Assembly (NCBI GenBank): GCA_903902325.1
Contig: CAIUUO010000127.1
Span: 1 to 46,415, forward strand
Length of the DNA: 46,415 nt
Origin: an uncultured Bacteroidia bacterium
GTDB lineage: Bacteria; Bacteroidota; Bacteroidia; Bacteroidales; Prolixibacteraceae
Direction: 5' to 3'
The position numbers were made by a program, and so were the translations under genes. The notes under the pieces were generated by a model. It saw only the letters and a list, made by a program, of their open reading frames with translations, had not been told where the DNA came from and did no database searches. The stretch's first letter is position 1; each line of letters opens with the position of its first letter. Shown here piece by piece: positions 17,208-25,327 of this stretch.

Positions 17208-17728
17208 TGAGAATATTCCTGACCGGTTACATGGGATGTGGCAAATCGACCATCGGACGAAAAGTGGCTGCACTTATGGGAATCAATTTCATCGATCTGG
17301 ACAAATACATTGAAGAACGCAATTTCAAGTCTGTTCCGGATATTTTCGCACAGGAAGGTGAAGCCGCCTTTCGGGAAAAGGAAAGACAAGCCTTGCGGGA
17401 AGTGGCTGAATTTGAAGATATTGTCATTGGTACCGGAGGAGGCGCACCCTGCTTCTTCGATAACATGAAAATGATGAACGATGCAGGCATTACGATCTAC
17501 CTGGCTCCGGACAATGAAACCCTGGCCTGGAGGCTGCTGAAATCGAAAACGGAACGTCCGCTTATTGCAGGAAAATCGAGTGAAGAACTTCTGCTGTTTA
17601 TCGGAAATGCACTTGAAAAACGTGGACCATTCTACGAACAATCCAAAATTGTTATCAGGGGGAAAAGCGATGTGCAACCGGAGGAGGTTCTCAAACTGAT
17701 CAAAGAATTCACTGCCAGTATCAAATAA
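17207..17728 (+). CDS. aroK: Shikimate kinase
   Basis: The 173-residue enzyme phosphorylates shikimate with ATP, the fifth step of chorismate synthesis, in the cytoplasm. It has the Walker A GYMGCGKST (residues 7-15), the shikimate-binding Asp in FIDLDKYIE (about 32-40), the FREKE motif with its binding Arg, the GTGGGA loop near 80-85, and the lid Arg in KTERPLI. The ATG at 17207 overlaps the parC stop; a GTG one codon upstream is less likely. Length is normal for AroK. The coupling with topoisomerase IV is a positional convenience, with no metabolic link apparent. A 33-bp inverted repeat starts immediately after its stop. Confidence 0.95.
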   Translation: MRIFLTGYMGCGKSTIGRKVAALMGINFIDLDKYIEERNFKSVPDIFAQEGEAAFREKERQALREVAEFEDIVIGTGGGAPCFFDNMKMMNDAGITIYLAPDNETLAWRLLKSKTERPLIAGKSSEELLLFIGNALEKRGPFYEQSKIVIRGKSDVQPEEVLKLIKEFTASIK

Positions 17729-17813
17729 TTTTCACCACAATAGGCTCATAGAACACAATAGTTTAAAATGTGCTGAACACCTATTGTGAACTATGTGCCT
17801 ATTGTGGTGAAAA
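17729..17813. terminator. Bidirectional hairpin between convergent genes
   Basis: The arms 17729-17761 and 17781-17813 pair at 30 of 33 positions, with a 19-nt loop. The left arm starts at the first base after the aroK stop and begins TTTTCACCACAATAGG; the right arm ends AAAA four bases before the stop of the opposing LolC/E-type gene. The symmetry and placement suit transcription termination on both strands, although the stem is longer and less GC-rich than a classic intrinsic terminator. Confidence 0.75.
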
Positions 17814-17817
17814 AAGG

Positions 17818-19080
17818 TCAATCGAACCTGATGGCCCTGTCGGGAGAGATACGGGATACATACCAGGATGGAATAATCAGCATTAGAAGTGTTATCACCA
17901 AAGTACCTGCGTTGAGAAGCAAAAGGTGAGAAAGCTTCAGGTTAATTGGTACATATTCCAGATAATAAGAGGCAGCGTCCAGCCTGAAAATATGGAAGTG
18001 AGACTGGAGCAGGCAAAATCCGATTCCTGCCATATTTCCCCACAACATACCGCGTCCCACTAAAAAGAAGGCCAGGTACAGGAAAATTTTCCGGATGCTG
18101 TAGTTGTTGCTTCCGACAGCCTTCAGAGTACCGATCATGGAGGTACGTTCAAGTATTAAAATCAGCAAACCAGAAACCATATTGAATCCTGCTACCAGAA
18201 TGATCAGCGTAAGTATGATCCAGACATTCAGGTCGAGTAAGTTCAGCCAGTCAAATATCTGGGGATATTTGGAGGTGATGCTTACCGGCCGCAGGATCGT
18301 AGAATCCTGTTCAGAATAATGAATGGTAAGTTCCTTCACCTTTTTGGTCATCTCATCAAGCTTGTCGAAATTGTTGATGGAAATTTCAAATCCACTCACT
18401 TGTTCCGGTCGCCAGTTGTTCAATTTTCGAACCTGCCGGATATCTGCCAGTACGAATAGCCTGTCAAATTCTTCCAGGCTTGACTGGTAAATTCCACACA
18501 CCGTAAATTTGCGCATCCGCTGGTTGTTACCATCCTCATTCAGAAAATAGCAATACATCGGATCCCCGGTTTTAAGTTTCATCAATGAAGCAACTTGCCG
18601 TGATATCAAAACATTGTCGGTAGAACTAGTATCTTTCGCCGAAAAGATGGATCCTGCCACCAGATTGTCCCTGAAAAAACTCCAGTCAAATTCAGGTCCA
18701 ATCCCTTTTAATACCATCCCCATCATTTCGTCATCCGTTTTGATGATACCCGGTTTCGTGGCAAATATTCCGACGTGCTTCACTCCTTCAAGCGAGTTTA
18801 GCATTCCCAACCAGGGTTGGTTTTGGTTGACCGGTGTAGTTTCAAAGGAAGAATTTGAATCAAAATTGACAATCTGAATATGCGATCCAAAACCGATCAC
18901 CTTGTCACGGATCTCTTTCTTAAAACCAGTGACGATGGCCACGGACAAAATCATGATCATCACCCCGAATGCAATTCCAAAAAGGGCAAAAGAGATGATC
19001 GACCTTGAAAATTTCTTTTTGTTTTCAGTGTCTGCAAAAATCCGTCTGGCAATGAATAGTTCGAGGTTCAGTTTTGACAC
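17818..19080 (-). CDS. LolC/LolE-family lipoprotein-releasing ABC permease
   Basis: The 420-residue protein has the FtsX/MacB_PCD layout: one N-terminal helix (about 25-50) after the family-typical ELFIARRIF opening, a long periplasmic domain (about 55-270), then three C-terminal helices separated by the LERTSMIGTLKAVGS coupling segment. This is characteristic of LolC/LolE, which extract lipoproteins from the inner membrane for delivery to LolA. The ATPase LolD is not in the window. It converges with aroK and diverges from ksgA. An FtsX-family exporter of another kind cannot be excluded, but the N-terminal motif favours Lol. Confidence 0.8.
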   Translation of the reverse strand: MSKLNLELFIARRIFADTENKKKFSRSIISFALFGIAFGVMIMILSVAIVTGFKKEIRDKVIGFGSHIQIVNFDSNSSFETTPVNQNQPWLGMLNSLEGVKHVGIFATKPGIIKTDDEMMGMVLKGIGPEFDWSFFRDNLVAGSIFSAKDTSSTDNVLISRQVASLMKLKTGDPMYCYFLNEDGNNQRMRKFTVCGIYQSSLEEFDRLFVLADIRQVRKLNNWRPEQVSGFEISINNFDKLDEMTKKVKELTIHYSEQDSTILRPVSITSKYPQIFDWLNLLDLNVWIILTLIILVAGFNMVSGLLILILERTSMIGTLKAVGSNNYSIRKIFLYLAFFLVGRGMLWGNMAGIGFCLLQSHFHIFRLDAASYYLEYVPINLKLSHLLLLNAGTLVITLLMLIIPSWYVSRISPDRAIRFD

Positions 19081-19096
19081 AAGCCATTGTTTAGCG

Positions 19097-19104
19097 CAAA
19101 AGTA
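19097..19104 (-). promoter_or_regulatory. Candidate -7 box (TACTTTTG) of the LolC/E-type gene
   Basis: Exact TAnnTTTG match on the minus strand, 16 bp upstream of the ATG at 19080, in the 73-bp divergent spacer shared with ksgA. Confidence 0.4.
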
Positions 19105-19138
19105 ACCAAAATTTCTGTGCCCGATTGCTTCTTTTTAA

Positions 19139-19146
19139 TACCTTTG
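19139..19146 (+). promoter_or_regulatory. Candidate -7 box (TACCTTTG) of ksgA
   Basis: Exact TAnnTTTG match 7 bp before the ksgA ATG. It would give a very short or absent leader. It pairs with the opposite-facing box at 19097-19104 in the same short divergent spacer. Confidence 0.4.
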
Positions 19147-19153
19147 ATGAACT

Positions 19154-19930
19154 ATGCAAGTAAGGGCAAAAAAAGGATTGGGACAACATTTCCTTCGTGA
19201 TCACCAAATCGCTTCGGATATCGTTGATGCGCTGGTCATGGGCGACCGGCACAAAGTATTGGAAGTTGGTCCGGGAATGGGAGTCCTGACAAGGTTTCTG
19301 TTGCAGAAATCCGAATTTGAAACCACTGTGGTCGAAATCGACAGAGAGTCGGTTAGTTATCTGAAAACCTATATTCCTGAACTGAATGGCAGGATTATCG
19401 AAGGTGACTTTCTGCACATGGATCTCAGAAAACTCTATTCCGAAGAACCTTTTTCATTGATCGGAAACTTTCCTTACAACATCTCTTCTCAAATACTTTT
19501 CAAGGTTTTGGACAACCGTGATCTGATTCCTGAAGTAGTCGGAATGCTGCAAAAAGAGGTAGCTGAACGCATCTGCACAGGTCCGGGAAGCAAGACCTAT
19601 GGAATCCTGAGTGTCCTTCTTCAGGCATGGTACAAGGTTGAATATCTCTTTACGGTGAACGAGGATGTTTTCGATCCACCTCCAAAAGTGAAATCAGCCG
19701 TGGTCAGGCTAACAGCCAACGGAAGAACCAACCTGGGATGCAATGAAAAACTGTTCAATGCCATCATCAAGCAATCCTTCAACCAGCGCAGGAAAATGCT
19801 TCGCAACAGCATCAAAAGCTTCACTCCCCGTTACGACGAATTGGATATCAAAGTATTAACAAACCGGCCGGAACAGCTCTCTGTAGAAGAGTTCATCAAA
19901 CTCACGAATGATATCGAGAAGTTGATGTGA
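19154..19930 (+). CDS. rsmA: 16S rRNA dimethyladenosine transferase
   Basis: The 258-residue enzyme (KsgA) dimethylates two adjacent adenines in the 3' hairpin of 16S rRNA, a late check in small-subunit assembly. The sequence opens with the family hallmark KKGLGQHFLRD. It continues with the SAM-binding motif VLEVGPGMGVLT (about 34-45), the acidic loop VEIDRES, and the catalytic motif NFPYNISS (about 104-111). The C-terminal FNQRRKMLRN segment belongs to the RNA-binding subdomain. Length is normal. It sits between two FtsX-type permease genes on the opposite strand with no obvious functional link. Confidence 0.95.
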   Translation: MQVRAKKGLGQHFLRDHQIASDIVDALVMGDRHKVLEVGPGMGVLTRFLLQKSEFETTVVEIDRESVSYLKTYIPELNGRIIEGDFLHMDLRKLYSEEPFSLIGNFPYNISSQILFKVLDNRDLIPEVVGMLQKEVAERICTGPGSKTYGILSVLLQAWYKVEYLFTVNEDVFDPPPKVKSAVVRLTANGRTNLGCNEKLFNAIIKQSFNQRRKMLRNSIKSFTPRYDELDIKVLTNRPEQLSVEEFIKLTNDIEKLM

Positions 19931-19970
19931 GTTAGAAGCTATTTACTAAACTGGCTGGTTGCGTTCTTTA

Positions 19971-20008
19971 CTTTATCCTTTTGCCTTTTGCCTTTATCCT
20001 TTTGCCTT
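19971..20008. repeat. Direct repeat CTTTATCCTTTTGCCTT, 21-bp period
   Basis: A 17-bp word occurs at 19971-19987 and again at 19992-20008, a period of 21 bp, in the convergent gap between ksgA and the MacB-type permease. Its complement-like word (AAGGATAAAGGATAAAG) appears at 27167-27183 between mrdA and rodA. Confidence 0.8.
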
Positions 20009-20010
20009 CT

Positions 20011-21261
20011 TTAAAGGCTGTTCATCGCCTCCACAGGATCCAGCCTGGAAGCAGACCTGGCAGGTACCAATCCGGCAATCAATCCAATTGAAATACTGAT
20101 AATCAATCCGGTAGCAATATTCCCAAGGGTCAGGACAAATTCAAAATCGAAGCTGGCTTTGGCTATGTAGGTACCTATATATATGATGAAAAGGCCGATC
20201 AATCCGCCGATCAACGACAAAATGGTTGCTTCAAACAGAAATTCGAGCATGATAAAACGGTTCTTCGCTCCCATCGCCTTTTGAATACCAATAATCTTGG
20301 TTCTCTCCTTTACGGAAACAAACATGATGTTGGCAATGCCAAAACCTCCTACAAGAATAGAAAATCCACCAATGATCCATCCGGCAATATTCAAAACTTT
20401 GAAAATTCCATCAAGCTGACCGGAGATAAGACTAACTTCATTCAGTGCAAAATCATTTTCTTCGGCTGGTTTGATTCTTCGTATAGACCGCATAATCCCT
20501 TCGAGCTCTTCAAGCATCCTTGCTGCAGGTATATCGACTTTCCCCTTTACAATGATACTCTGGCCAGCGTCCATTTTGGGGTCCACCATCCGGTAGGCAA
20601 ACTTGACGGGGATAAGCACCCTGTTGTCCATGCTGGTGCCAAACATATCCTCACCCATTTTTTCAAAGACTCCGACAATCAGAATGCTAAAGCCCTGAAT
20701 TTTAATGCTTCTTCCAACTGGATTACTACCAGGGAAGAGCTGAACAGCCAATTCTGAACCCATCATGCCATTGTTGCCTGAGCCATCCAGTTCGTCGTCT
20801 GACAAAGGTCTGCCTATGGCAATTTTTAATCCCCAGGTGTCAACCAGGCCGGAAGACCCTCCAAGAACAGTCACGTTTTCGGCCTTGTTTGTGCCATATT
20901 GCACGGTTCGGGTAAAACCCTGAAAAAAGACGACATTCTGGGCAAGATTCGATCTTCTTTTGATTTCTTCTGTTTCGGTTAATTTTGGAACCGGCCTGTT
21001 AAGGTATTTCCACCATGGGTAATCGGTTTCGCCGGGAGGCGGTGCCCAGGGCCATTTCTGAATATATACAACATTGCTTCCCAATTTCTCCATACTGTTC
21101 CTGATGGTGCGTTCCAGGGAATCAATAATGGTAAATACTGAAATAATGCAAAAAATGCCTATCGTAATTCCTAAAAGTGAGAGAAAAGTCCGAAGCGGAT
21201 TTACAACCAATGAGTTGTAGGCAAAACGAAAACTTTCCAGAAACAGCCTTATAAATAACAT
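20011..21261 (-). CDS. MacB/FtsX-family ABC transporter permease
   Basis: The start is placed at the ATG at 21261; a GTG at 21279 would add six residues. The protein has an N-terminal helix (LRTFLSLLGITIGIFCIISVFTI), a periplasmic MacB_PCD domain (about 45-270) and three C-terminal helices around the ERTKIIGIQKAMGAKN coupling segment, the usual plan of MacB-like permeases. These work with a separate ATPase and often a membrane-fusion protein to export peptides, drugs or lipoproteins; neither partner is in the window. The gene ends at the 21-bp-period repeat shared with ksgA. Confidence 0.85.
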   Translation of the reverse strand: MLFIRLFLESFRFAYNSLVVNPLRTFLSLLGITIGIFCIISVFTIIDSLERTIRNSMEKLGSNVVYIQKWPWAPPPGETDYPWWKYLNRPVPKLTETEEIKRRSNLAQNVVFFQGFTRTVQYGTNKAENVTVLGGSSGLVDTWGLKIAIGRPLSDDELDGSGNNGMMGSELAVQLFPGSNPVGRSIKIQGFSILIVGVFEKMGEDMFGTSMDNRVLIPVKFAYRMVDPKMDAGQSIIVKGKVDIPAARMLEELEGIMRSIRRIKPAEENDFALNEVSLISGQLDGIFKVLNIAGWIIGGFSILVGGFGIANIMFVSVKERTKIIGIQKAMGAKNRFIMLEFLFEATILSLIGGLIGLFIIYIGTYIAKASFDFEFVLTLGNIATGLIISISIGLIAGLVPARSASRLDPVEAMNSL

Positions 21262-21302
21262 AGAATGGGTTGATTTCACCCGAAAGTTAAAACAATTTTT
21301 AT

Positions 21303-21310
21303 TACTTTTG
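21303..21310 (+). promoter_or_regulatory. Candidate -7 box (TACTTTTG) of purH
   Basis: Exact TAnnTTTG match 24 bp before the purH ATG, giving a leader of ordinary length for this phylum. No -33 TTTG at the expected distance. Confidence 0.4.
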
Positions 21311-21334
21311 TGGAAAATTTTTAAGGAATTAAAA

Positions 21335-22858
21335 ATGAGTAATTTAAAAAATATAAAGTCTGCTTTGATATCCGTCTATTACAAGGACGGGTTGGAGGAG
21401 ATCGTGACAAAACTGCATCAATCCGGCGTACATTTGTACTCAACCGGAGGTACCAAACAATTTATTGAAGAACTTAAAATTCCAGTCACTGCTGTTGAAG
21501 AACTTACAGGTTATCCCTCAATTTTGGGAGGACGGGTTAAGACGCTTCATCCCAAGGTTTTTGGCGGAATTCTTGCCCGCAGGGAAAGTGAAAGCGATAA
21601 TTACCAGCTCCTGGAATATTCGATTCCTGAAATTGACCTGGTTATCGTTGATCTTTATCCTTTTGAAGCCACACTTAAATCAGGGGCATCTGATGATGAA
21701 ATTATTGAGAAGATTGATATTGGCGGAATATCGCTGATCAGGGCGGCTGCCAAGAACTACAAGGATGTCGTCATTGTATCCCATGTTGGCCAGTACAGTA
21801 AATTGCTGGACCTTCTCAACAGCCAGGATTGTTCCACTTCCCTCGTCGACCGCAGGCAATTTGCTGCTGAAGCCTTCGCTACTTCATCACATTACGATAC
21901 ATCCATTTTCGGGTATTTTGCAGGTGATTCCACTGACCTTTTCCGTCAAAGCTACAACAAGTCCAAAACGCTGCGTTACGGCGAGAATCCGCATCAGCTC
22001 GGCGTGTTCTTTGGCAACTTCGAAGAACTCTTCGATCAGCTGCAGGGGAAAGAGATCTCATACAACAACCTGCTGGATATTGATGCAGCTGTCAACCTGA
22101 TTGACGAATTCGATGAAACTACCTTTGCCATTCTGAAACACAACAACGCCTGCGGGTGTGCTTCCCGTCCCAATGTTACGGATGCCTTCAGGGCAGCCCT
22201 TGCCGGTGATCCGGTTTCTGCCTTTGGCGGAATTTTTGTCACCAACCACGAAGTGGACGGTGCAACAGCTGAAGAAGCAGCAAAGATTTTCTTTGAAGTG
22301 ATTATTGCCCCGTCCTATACAAGTGAAGCGCTTGATGTTTTTAAGGCCAAGAAAAACCTGATTGTCCTGGTTAGGAAAACCAAAGGTCTTCAGAACTACC
22401 AGTACAGGACCGTTTTAAACGGTGTAATCCTCCAGAACAGGGATACCAAGAAGGAAACTATCGATGACCTTCGGACGGTAACTGTTACATCTCCCGAAAA
22501 AAGTGAAATAGATGATCTTTTGTTTGCCAATCGTTTGGTTAAACAGTCAAAATCCAATACCATTGTACTGGCAAAAGGAAAACAGTTGTTGGCAAGCGGC
22601 GTTGGTCAGACTTCCAGGGTTGATGCATTGAAGCAGGCTATTGAAAAAGCCAGGTCATTCAACTTCGAACTCAAGGGAGCTGTTATGGCCTCAGATGCCT
22701 TCTTCCCTTTCCCTGATTGTGTGGAAATTGCTTGCAACGAAGGTGTTACCTCCGTTATTCAACCCGGTGGTTCTATTAGAGACAAAGAATCCATCGAGTT
22801 TTGCAACAACCATCAAATGTCTATGGTCATCACAGGTTTCAGGCATTTTAAACATTAA
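21335..22858 (+). CDS. purH: Bifunctional AICAR formyltransferase / IMP cyclohydrolase
   Basis: The 507-residue enzyme carries out the last two steps of purine synthesis. The N-terminal IMP cyclohydrolase domain opens with KSALISVYYKDG and includes HPKVFGGILARR. The C-terminal transformylase domain has the catalytic Lys-His pair K268-H269 in AILKHNNACG and later motifs such as SDAFFPFPD and IQPGGSIRD. The ATG at 21335, preceded by AAGGAATTAAAA, is chosen over an upstream in-frame TTG at 21308. It directly precedes mreB, an arrangement I recognise from Bacteroidetes genomes, and may be co-transcribed with the elongation genes. Confidence 0.95.
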   Translation: MSNLKNIKSALISVYYKDGLEEIVTKLHQSGVHLYSTGGTKQFIEELKIPVTAVEELTGYPSILGGRVKTLHPKVFGGILARRESESDNYQLLEYSIPEIDLVIVDLYPFEATLKSGASDDEIIEKIDIGGISLIRAAAKNYKDVVIVSHVGQYSKLLDLLNSQDCSTSLVDRRQFAAEAFATSSHYDTSIFGYFAGDSTDLFRQSYNKSKTLRYGENPHQLGVFFGNFEELFDQLQGKEISYNNLLDIDAAVNLIDEFDETTFAILKHNNACGCASRPNVTDAFRAALAGDPVSAFGGIFVTNHEVDGATAEEAAKIFFEVIIAPSYTSEALDVFKAKKNLIVLVRKTKGLQNYQYRTVLNGVILQNRDTKKETIDDLRTVTVTSPEKSEIDDLLFANRLVKQSKSNTIVLAKGKQLLASGVGQTSRVDALKQAIEKARSFNFELKGAVMASDAFFPFPDCVEIACNEGVTSVIQPGGSIRDKESIEFCNNHQMSMVITGFRHFKH

Positions 22859-22877
22859 TTCAAACAAAAAATTACAT

Positions 22878-23900
22878 ATGAGTTTCTTTTCATTTTTAAC
22901 GCAGGAAATTGCAATCGACCTGGGAACCGCCAATACCATTATCATTCACAATGGTAAAGTGGTGGTTGATGAGCCATCTGTCGTAACCATAGATACCAAA
23001 ACTGAAAAGCTGGTAGCTATCGGCGAAAAAGCACGCCAGATGCAGGGAAAGACCCACTCCAACCTGAAAACCATTCGTCCCTTGCGGGATGGTGTAATTG
23101 CAGACTTTAACGCTGCCGAACAAATGATCAGGGGAATGATCAAAATGATCAATCCCAAGAAAAGGTTCTTTGCCCCGGCTTTAAAAATGGTTATTTGTAT
23201 ACCTTCAGGATCGACTGAAGTGGAAATACGTGCCGTACGCGACTCAGCAGAACATGCAGGAGGTCGGGATGTTTACATGATCTACGAACCAATGGCAGCT
23301 GCTATAGGTATCGGCCTGGACGTCGAAGCGCCCGAAGGCAACATGGTAGTTGACATCGGTGGCGGTACAACTGAAATTGCGGTCATCTCCCTTGGCGGGA
23401 TCGTTACCAACAAGTCTATCAGGATTGCAGGGGATGATTTGACGGCTGATATCATGGAGCATATGCGCCATCAGCACAACGTAAAGATTGGCGAAAGAAC
23501 CGCTGAAGAAATTAAAATCGTGGTTGGTTCGGCCATGACTGAACTGGATGAACCACCACCAGATATGATTGTTAAAGGCCCAAACCAGATGACGGCAATG
23601 CCTATCGACGTTCACGTTACCTATACCGAAATCGCTCACTGTTTGGATAAATCAATATCCAAAATCGAGACGGCGATTACCAACGCTTTGGAACACACTC
23701 CACCTGAACTTTATGCCGACATCTACAAAAGAGGCATCTGGCTGGCCGGTGGCGGTGCATTGCTTCGCGGACTGGATAAAAGACTCTACGAGAAATTCAA
23801 CATTCCATTCAGGATTGCGGAAGATCCGCTAAGAGCGGTTGCCCGGGGTACTGGTGTTGCACTGAAGAATGTGGACAAATTCTCTTTCTTGTTGCGCTAA
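22878..23900 (+). CDS. mreB: Rod-shape determining protein MreB
   Basis: The 340-residue actin homologue polymerises under the inner membrane and guides the cell-elongation machinery. It has the phosphate-1 motif AIDLGTANT (12-20), phosphate-2 motif VVDIGGGTTEIAVIS, and the adenosine motif LAGGGALLRGL near the C-terminus. The N-terminal MSFFSFL is a short amphipathic segment of the sort used for membrane contact. The frame is open upstream to 22641, inside purH, but the ATG at 22878, 19 bp after the purH stop, gives the standard MreB N-terminus. It heads the mreB-mreC-mreD-mrdA-rodA series. Confidence 0.96.
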   Translation: MSFFSFLTQEIAIDLGTANTIIIHNGKVVVDEPSVVTIDTKTEKLVAIGEKARQMQGKTHSNLKTIRPLRDGVIADFNAAEQMIRGMIKMINPKKRFFAPALKMVICIPSGSTEVEIRAVRDSAEHAGGRDVYMIYEPMAAAIGIGLDVEAPEGNMVVDIGGGTTEIAVISLGGIVTNKSIRIAGDDLTADIMEHMRHQHNVKIGERTAEEIKIVVGSAMTELDEPPPDMIVKGPNQMTAMPIDVHVTYTEIAHCLDKSISKIETAITNALEHTPPELYADIYKRGIWLAGGGALLRGLDKRLYEKFNIPFRIAEDPLRAVARGTGVALKNVDKFSFLLR

Positions 23901-23939
23901 TCATTTTTGATCAAAAGCAATTTGCACCGCTGCTGAAAT

Positions 23940-24809
23940 ATGAGGAATCTATTCAGGCTAATCCTAAGGTATCATTATATATTCCTGTTTCTGATCCTGG
24001 AAATATTTTCGCTGTCAATGGTCGTTACCTACAACAACTACCAACAGGCAAAGTTTCTGACATCCAGCAACGGCATTACCGGCTATTTTTTCGAGAATTT
24101 CGCAGGCGTATTCCAGGTTTTCGACCTGAAAAAAGCCAATACGGAACTCGCCGAAGAGAATGCGCAATTGCGTACGGCCCTTCAGCATTATCAACTTCGC
24201 ACCACAAACAATTCACATCTGAGTTACCTGTCAGAACGTAATCCACTGATTACCATGACACGGGACTCCCTCAACAAGATAGTTTATTTCTTCACCACAG
24301 CCAGGGTAATCAATAACTCCGTTAATCAGAGGCACAATTTCCTGACACTGAACAAAGGACGGATTCAAGGCGTAAAAACAAACATGGGAGTTGTTTCTAC
24401 CGGAAGGGTGGTCGGTATGGTTACTGATGTCGGCGACAACTATTGTACGGTCATCTCCATTTTGAATGAACGATGGAAACTAAGTGCCAAAATCAAGCGG
24501 AACGAATTCTTTGGTTCACTTTCGTGGAATGGCCGCGACTACCGCAAAGTACAATTGAACGAGATACCCTACCATGTTCCGGTACAAAACGGTGATACCA
24601 TTGTCACAACAGGATTCACCTCCAGCTTCCCGGAAGGACTGGAGATTGGAATTGTATCGGAATATTCATTGGGCTCCGGCAGCAATTTTTACAAGATTGA
24701 TGTAGACCTTGCCGTAGATTTCAGAAGTATTGTACAGGTGGCGCTGGTTGAAAACCGCCAACTAAAAGAGATCAACAAACTTGAATTACTGAACAACGAT
24801 GGTAAATAA
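23940..24809 (+). CDS. mreC: Rod-shape determining protein MreC
   Basis: The 289-residue protein has one N-terminal membrane helix (about 11-30), a coiled-coil region (LKKANTELAEENAQLRTALQHY, about 62-82), and a periplasmic beta-rich core containing the family segments LNKGRIQGVKTNMGVV and GDTIVTTGFTSSFPEGLEIG. MreC scaffolds PBP2-RodA and regulates elongation. Its gene follows mreB by 39 bp and overlaps mreD by 11 bp. Confidence 0.93.
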   Translation: MRNLFRLILRYHYIFLFLILEIFSLSMVVTYNNYQQAKFLTSSNGITGYFFENFAGVFQVFDLKKANTELAEENAQLRTALQHYQLRTTNNSHLSYLSERNPLITMTRDSLNKIVYFFTTARVINNSVNQRHNFLTLNKGRIQGVKTNMGVVSTGRVVGMVTDVGDNYCTVISILNERWKLSAKIKRNEFFGSLSWNGRDYRKVQLNEIPYHVPVQNGDTIVTTGFTSSFPEGLEIGIVSEYSLGSGSNFYKIDVDLAVDFRSIVQVALVENRQLKEINKLELLNNDGK

Positions 24810-25305
24810 TCTGCTAAAATATTCGCTTATTTTTATTGTCTCAGTCTTGCTTCAAGTATTGGTTCTTAACCACATCCTGGTTTTCAGGATGATTTCCCCC
24901 TACTTCTACCTGATTTTCATGTTGCTATTGCCTTACGATACGCCACGTGCGATGCTAATTTTCCTTGGCTTCATTCTGGGACTTTCTATCGATGCATTTA
25001 CAAATACGTTGGGAGTCCATGCTGCTGTTTGTGTCTTGATTGGCTTTATCCGTCCAGGTGTGCTCAATAAAATCTCAACACGGGAAACCCGCGAATCTGT
25101 CTCGGCTCCAAGAATTTCAACGATGAGCCTGAACTGGTTTATCAGTTACGCCGCCATATTCGTTGCCATTCATCATATAATCTTGTTTATGCTTGAGGCA
25201 TTTACTTTTGAAGGTTTCTTTTTTACCATGATCAGGGCTTTTTTAAGTGGAATCTTATCTGTTATTTTGATAGTGATCAGCCAATTTATATTCTTCAGGA
25301 AATAG
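24799..25305 (+). CDS. mreD: Rod-shape determining protein MreD
   Basis: A 168-residue polytopic inner-membrane protein with about five hydrophobic helices and no catalytic motif. Assignment rests on size, topology and position directly between mreC and the PBP2 gene, the standard place of mreD. It starts inside the end of mreC (11-bp overlap), so translation is probably coupled. MreD is part of the elongasome and modulates MreC. The divergent sequence of this family means motif evidence is weak, but the context is strong. Confidence 0.9.
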   Translation: MVNNLLKYSLIFIVSVLLQVLVLNHILVFRMISPYFYLIFMLLLPYDTPRAMLIFLGFILGLSIDAFTNTLGVHAAVCVLIGFIRPGVLNKISTRETRESVSAPRISTMSLNWFISYAAIFVAIHHIILFMLEAFTFEGFFFTMIRAFLSGILSVILIVISQFIFFRK

Positions 25306-25327
25306 AGTTGAAAAAAAATAGTTAAGC

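Noticed and set aside
21308-21334. TTG start nine codons upstream of the chosen purH start
   Set aside because: It overlaps the -7 box, and the ATG at 21335 gives the family-typical N-terminus.
22641-22877. Upstream in-frame extension of mreB
   Set aside because: It lies within purH in another frame; the standard MreB N-terminus begins at 22878.
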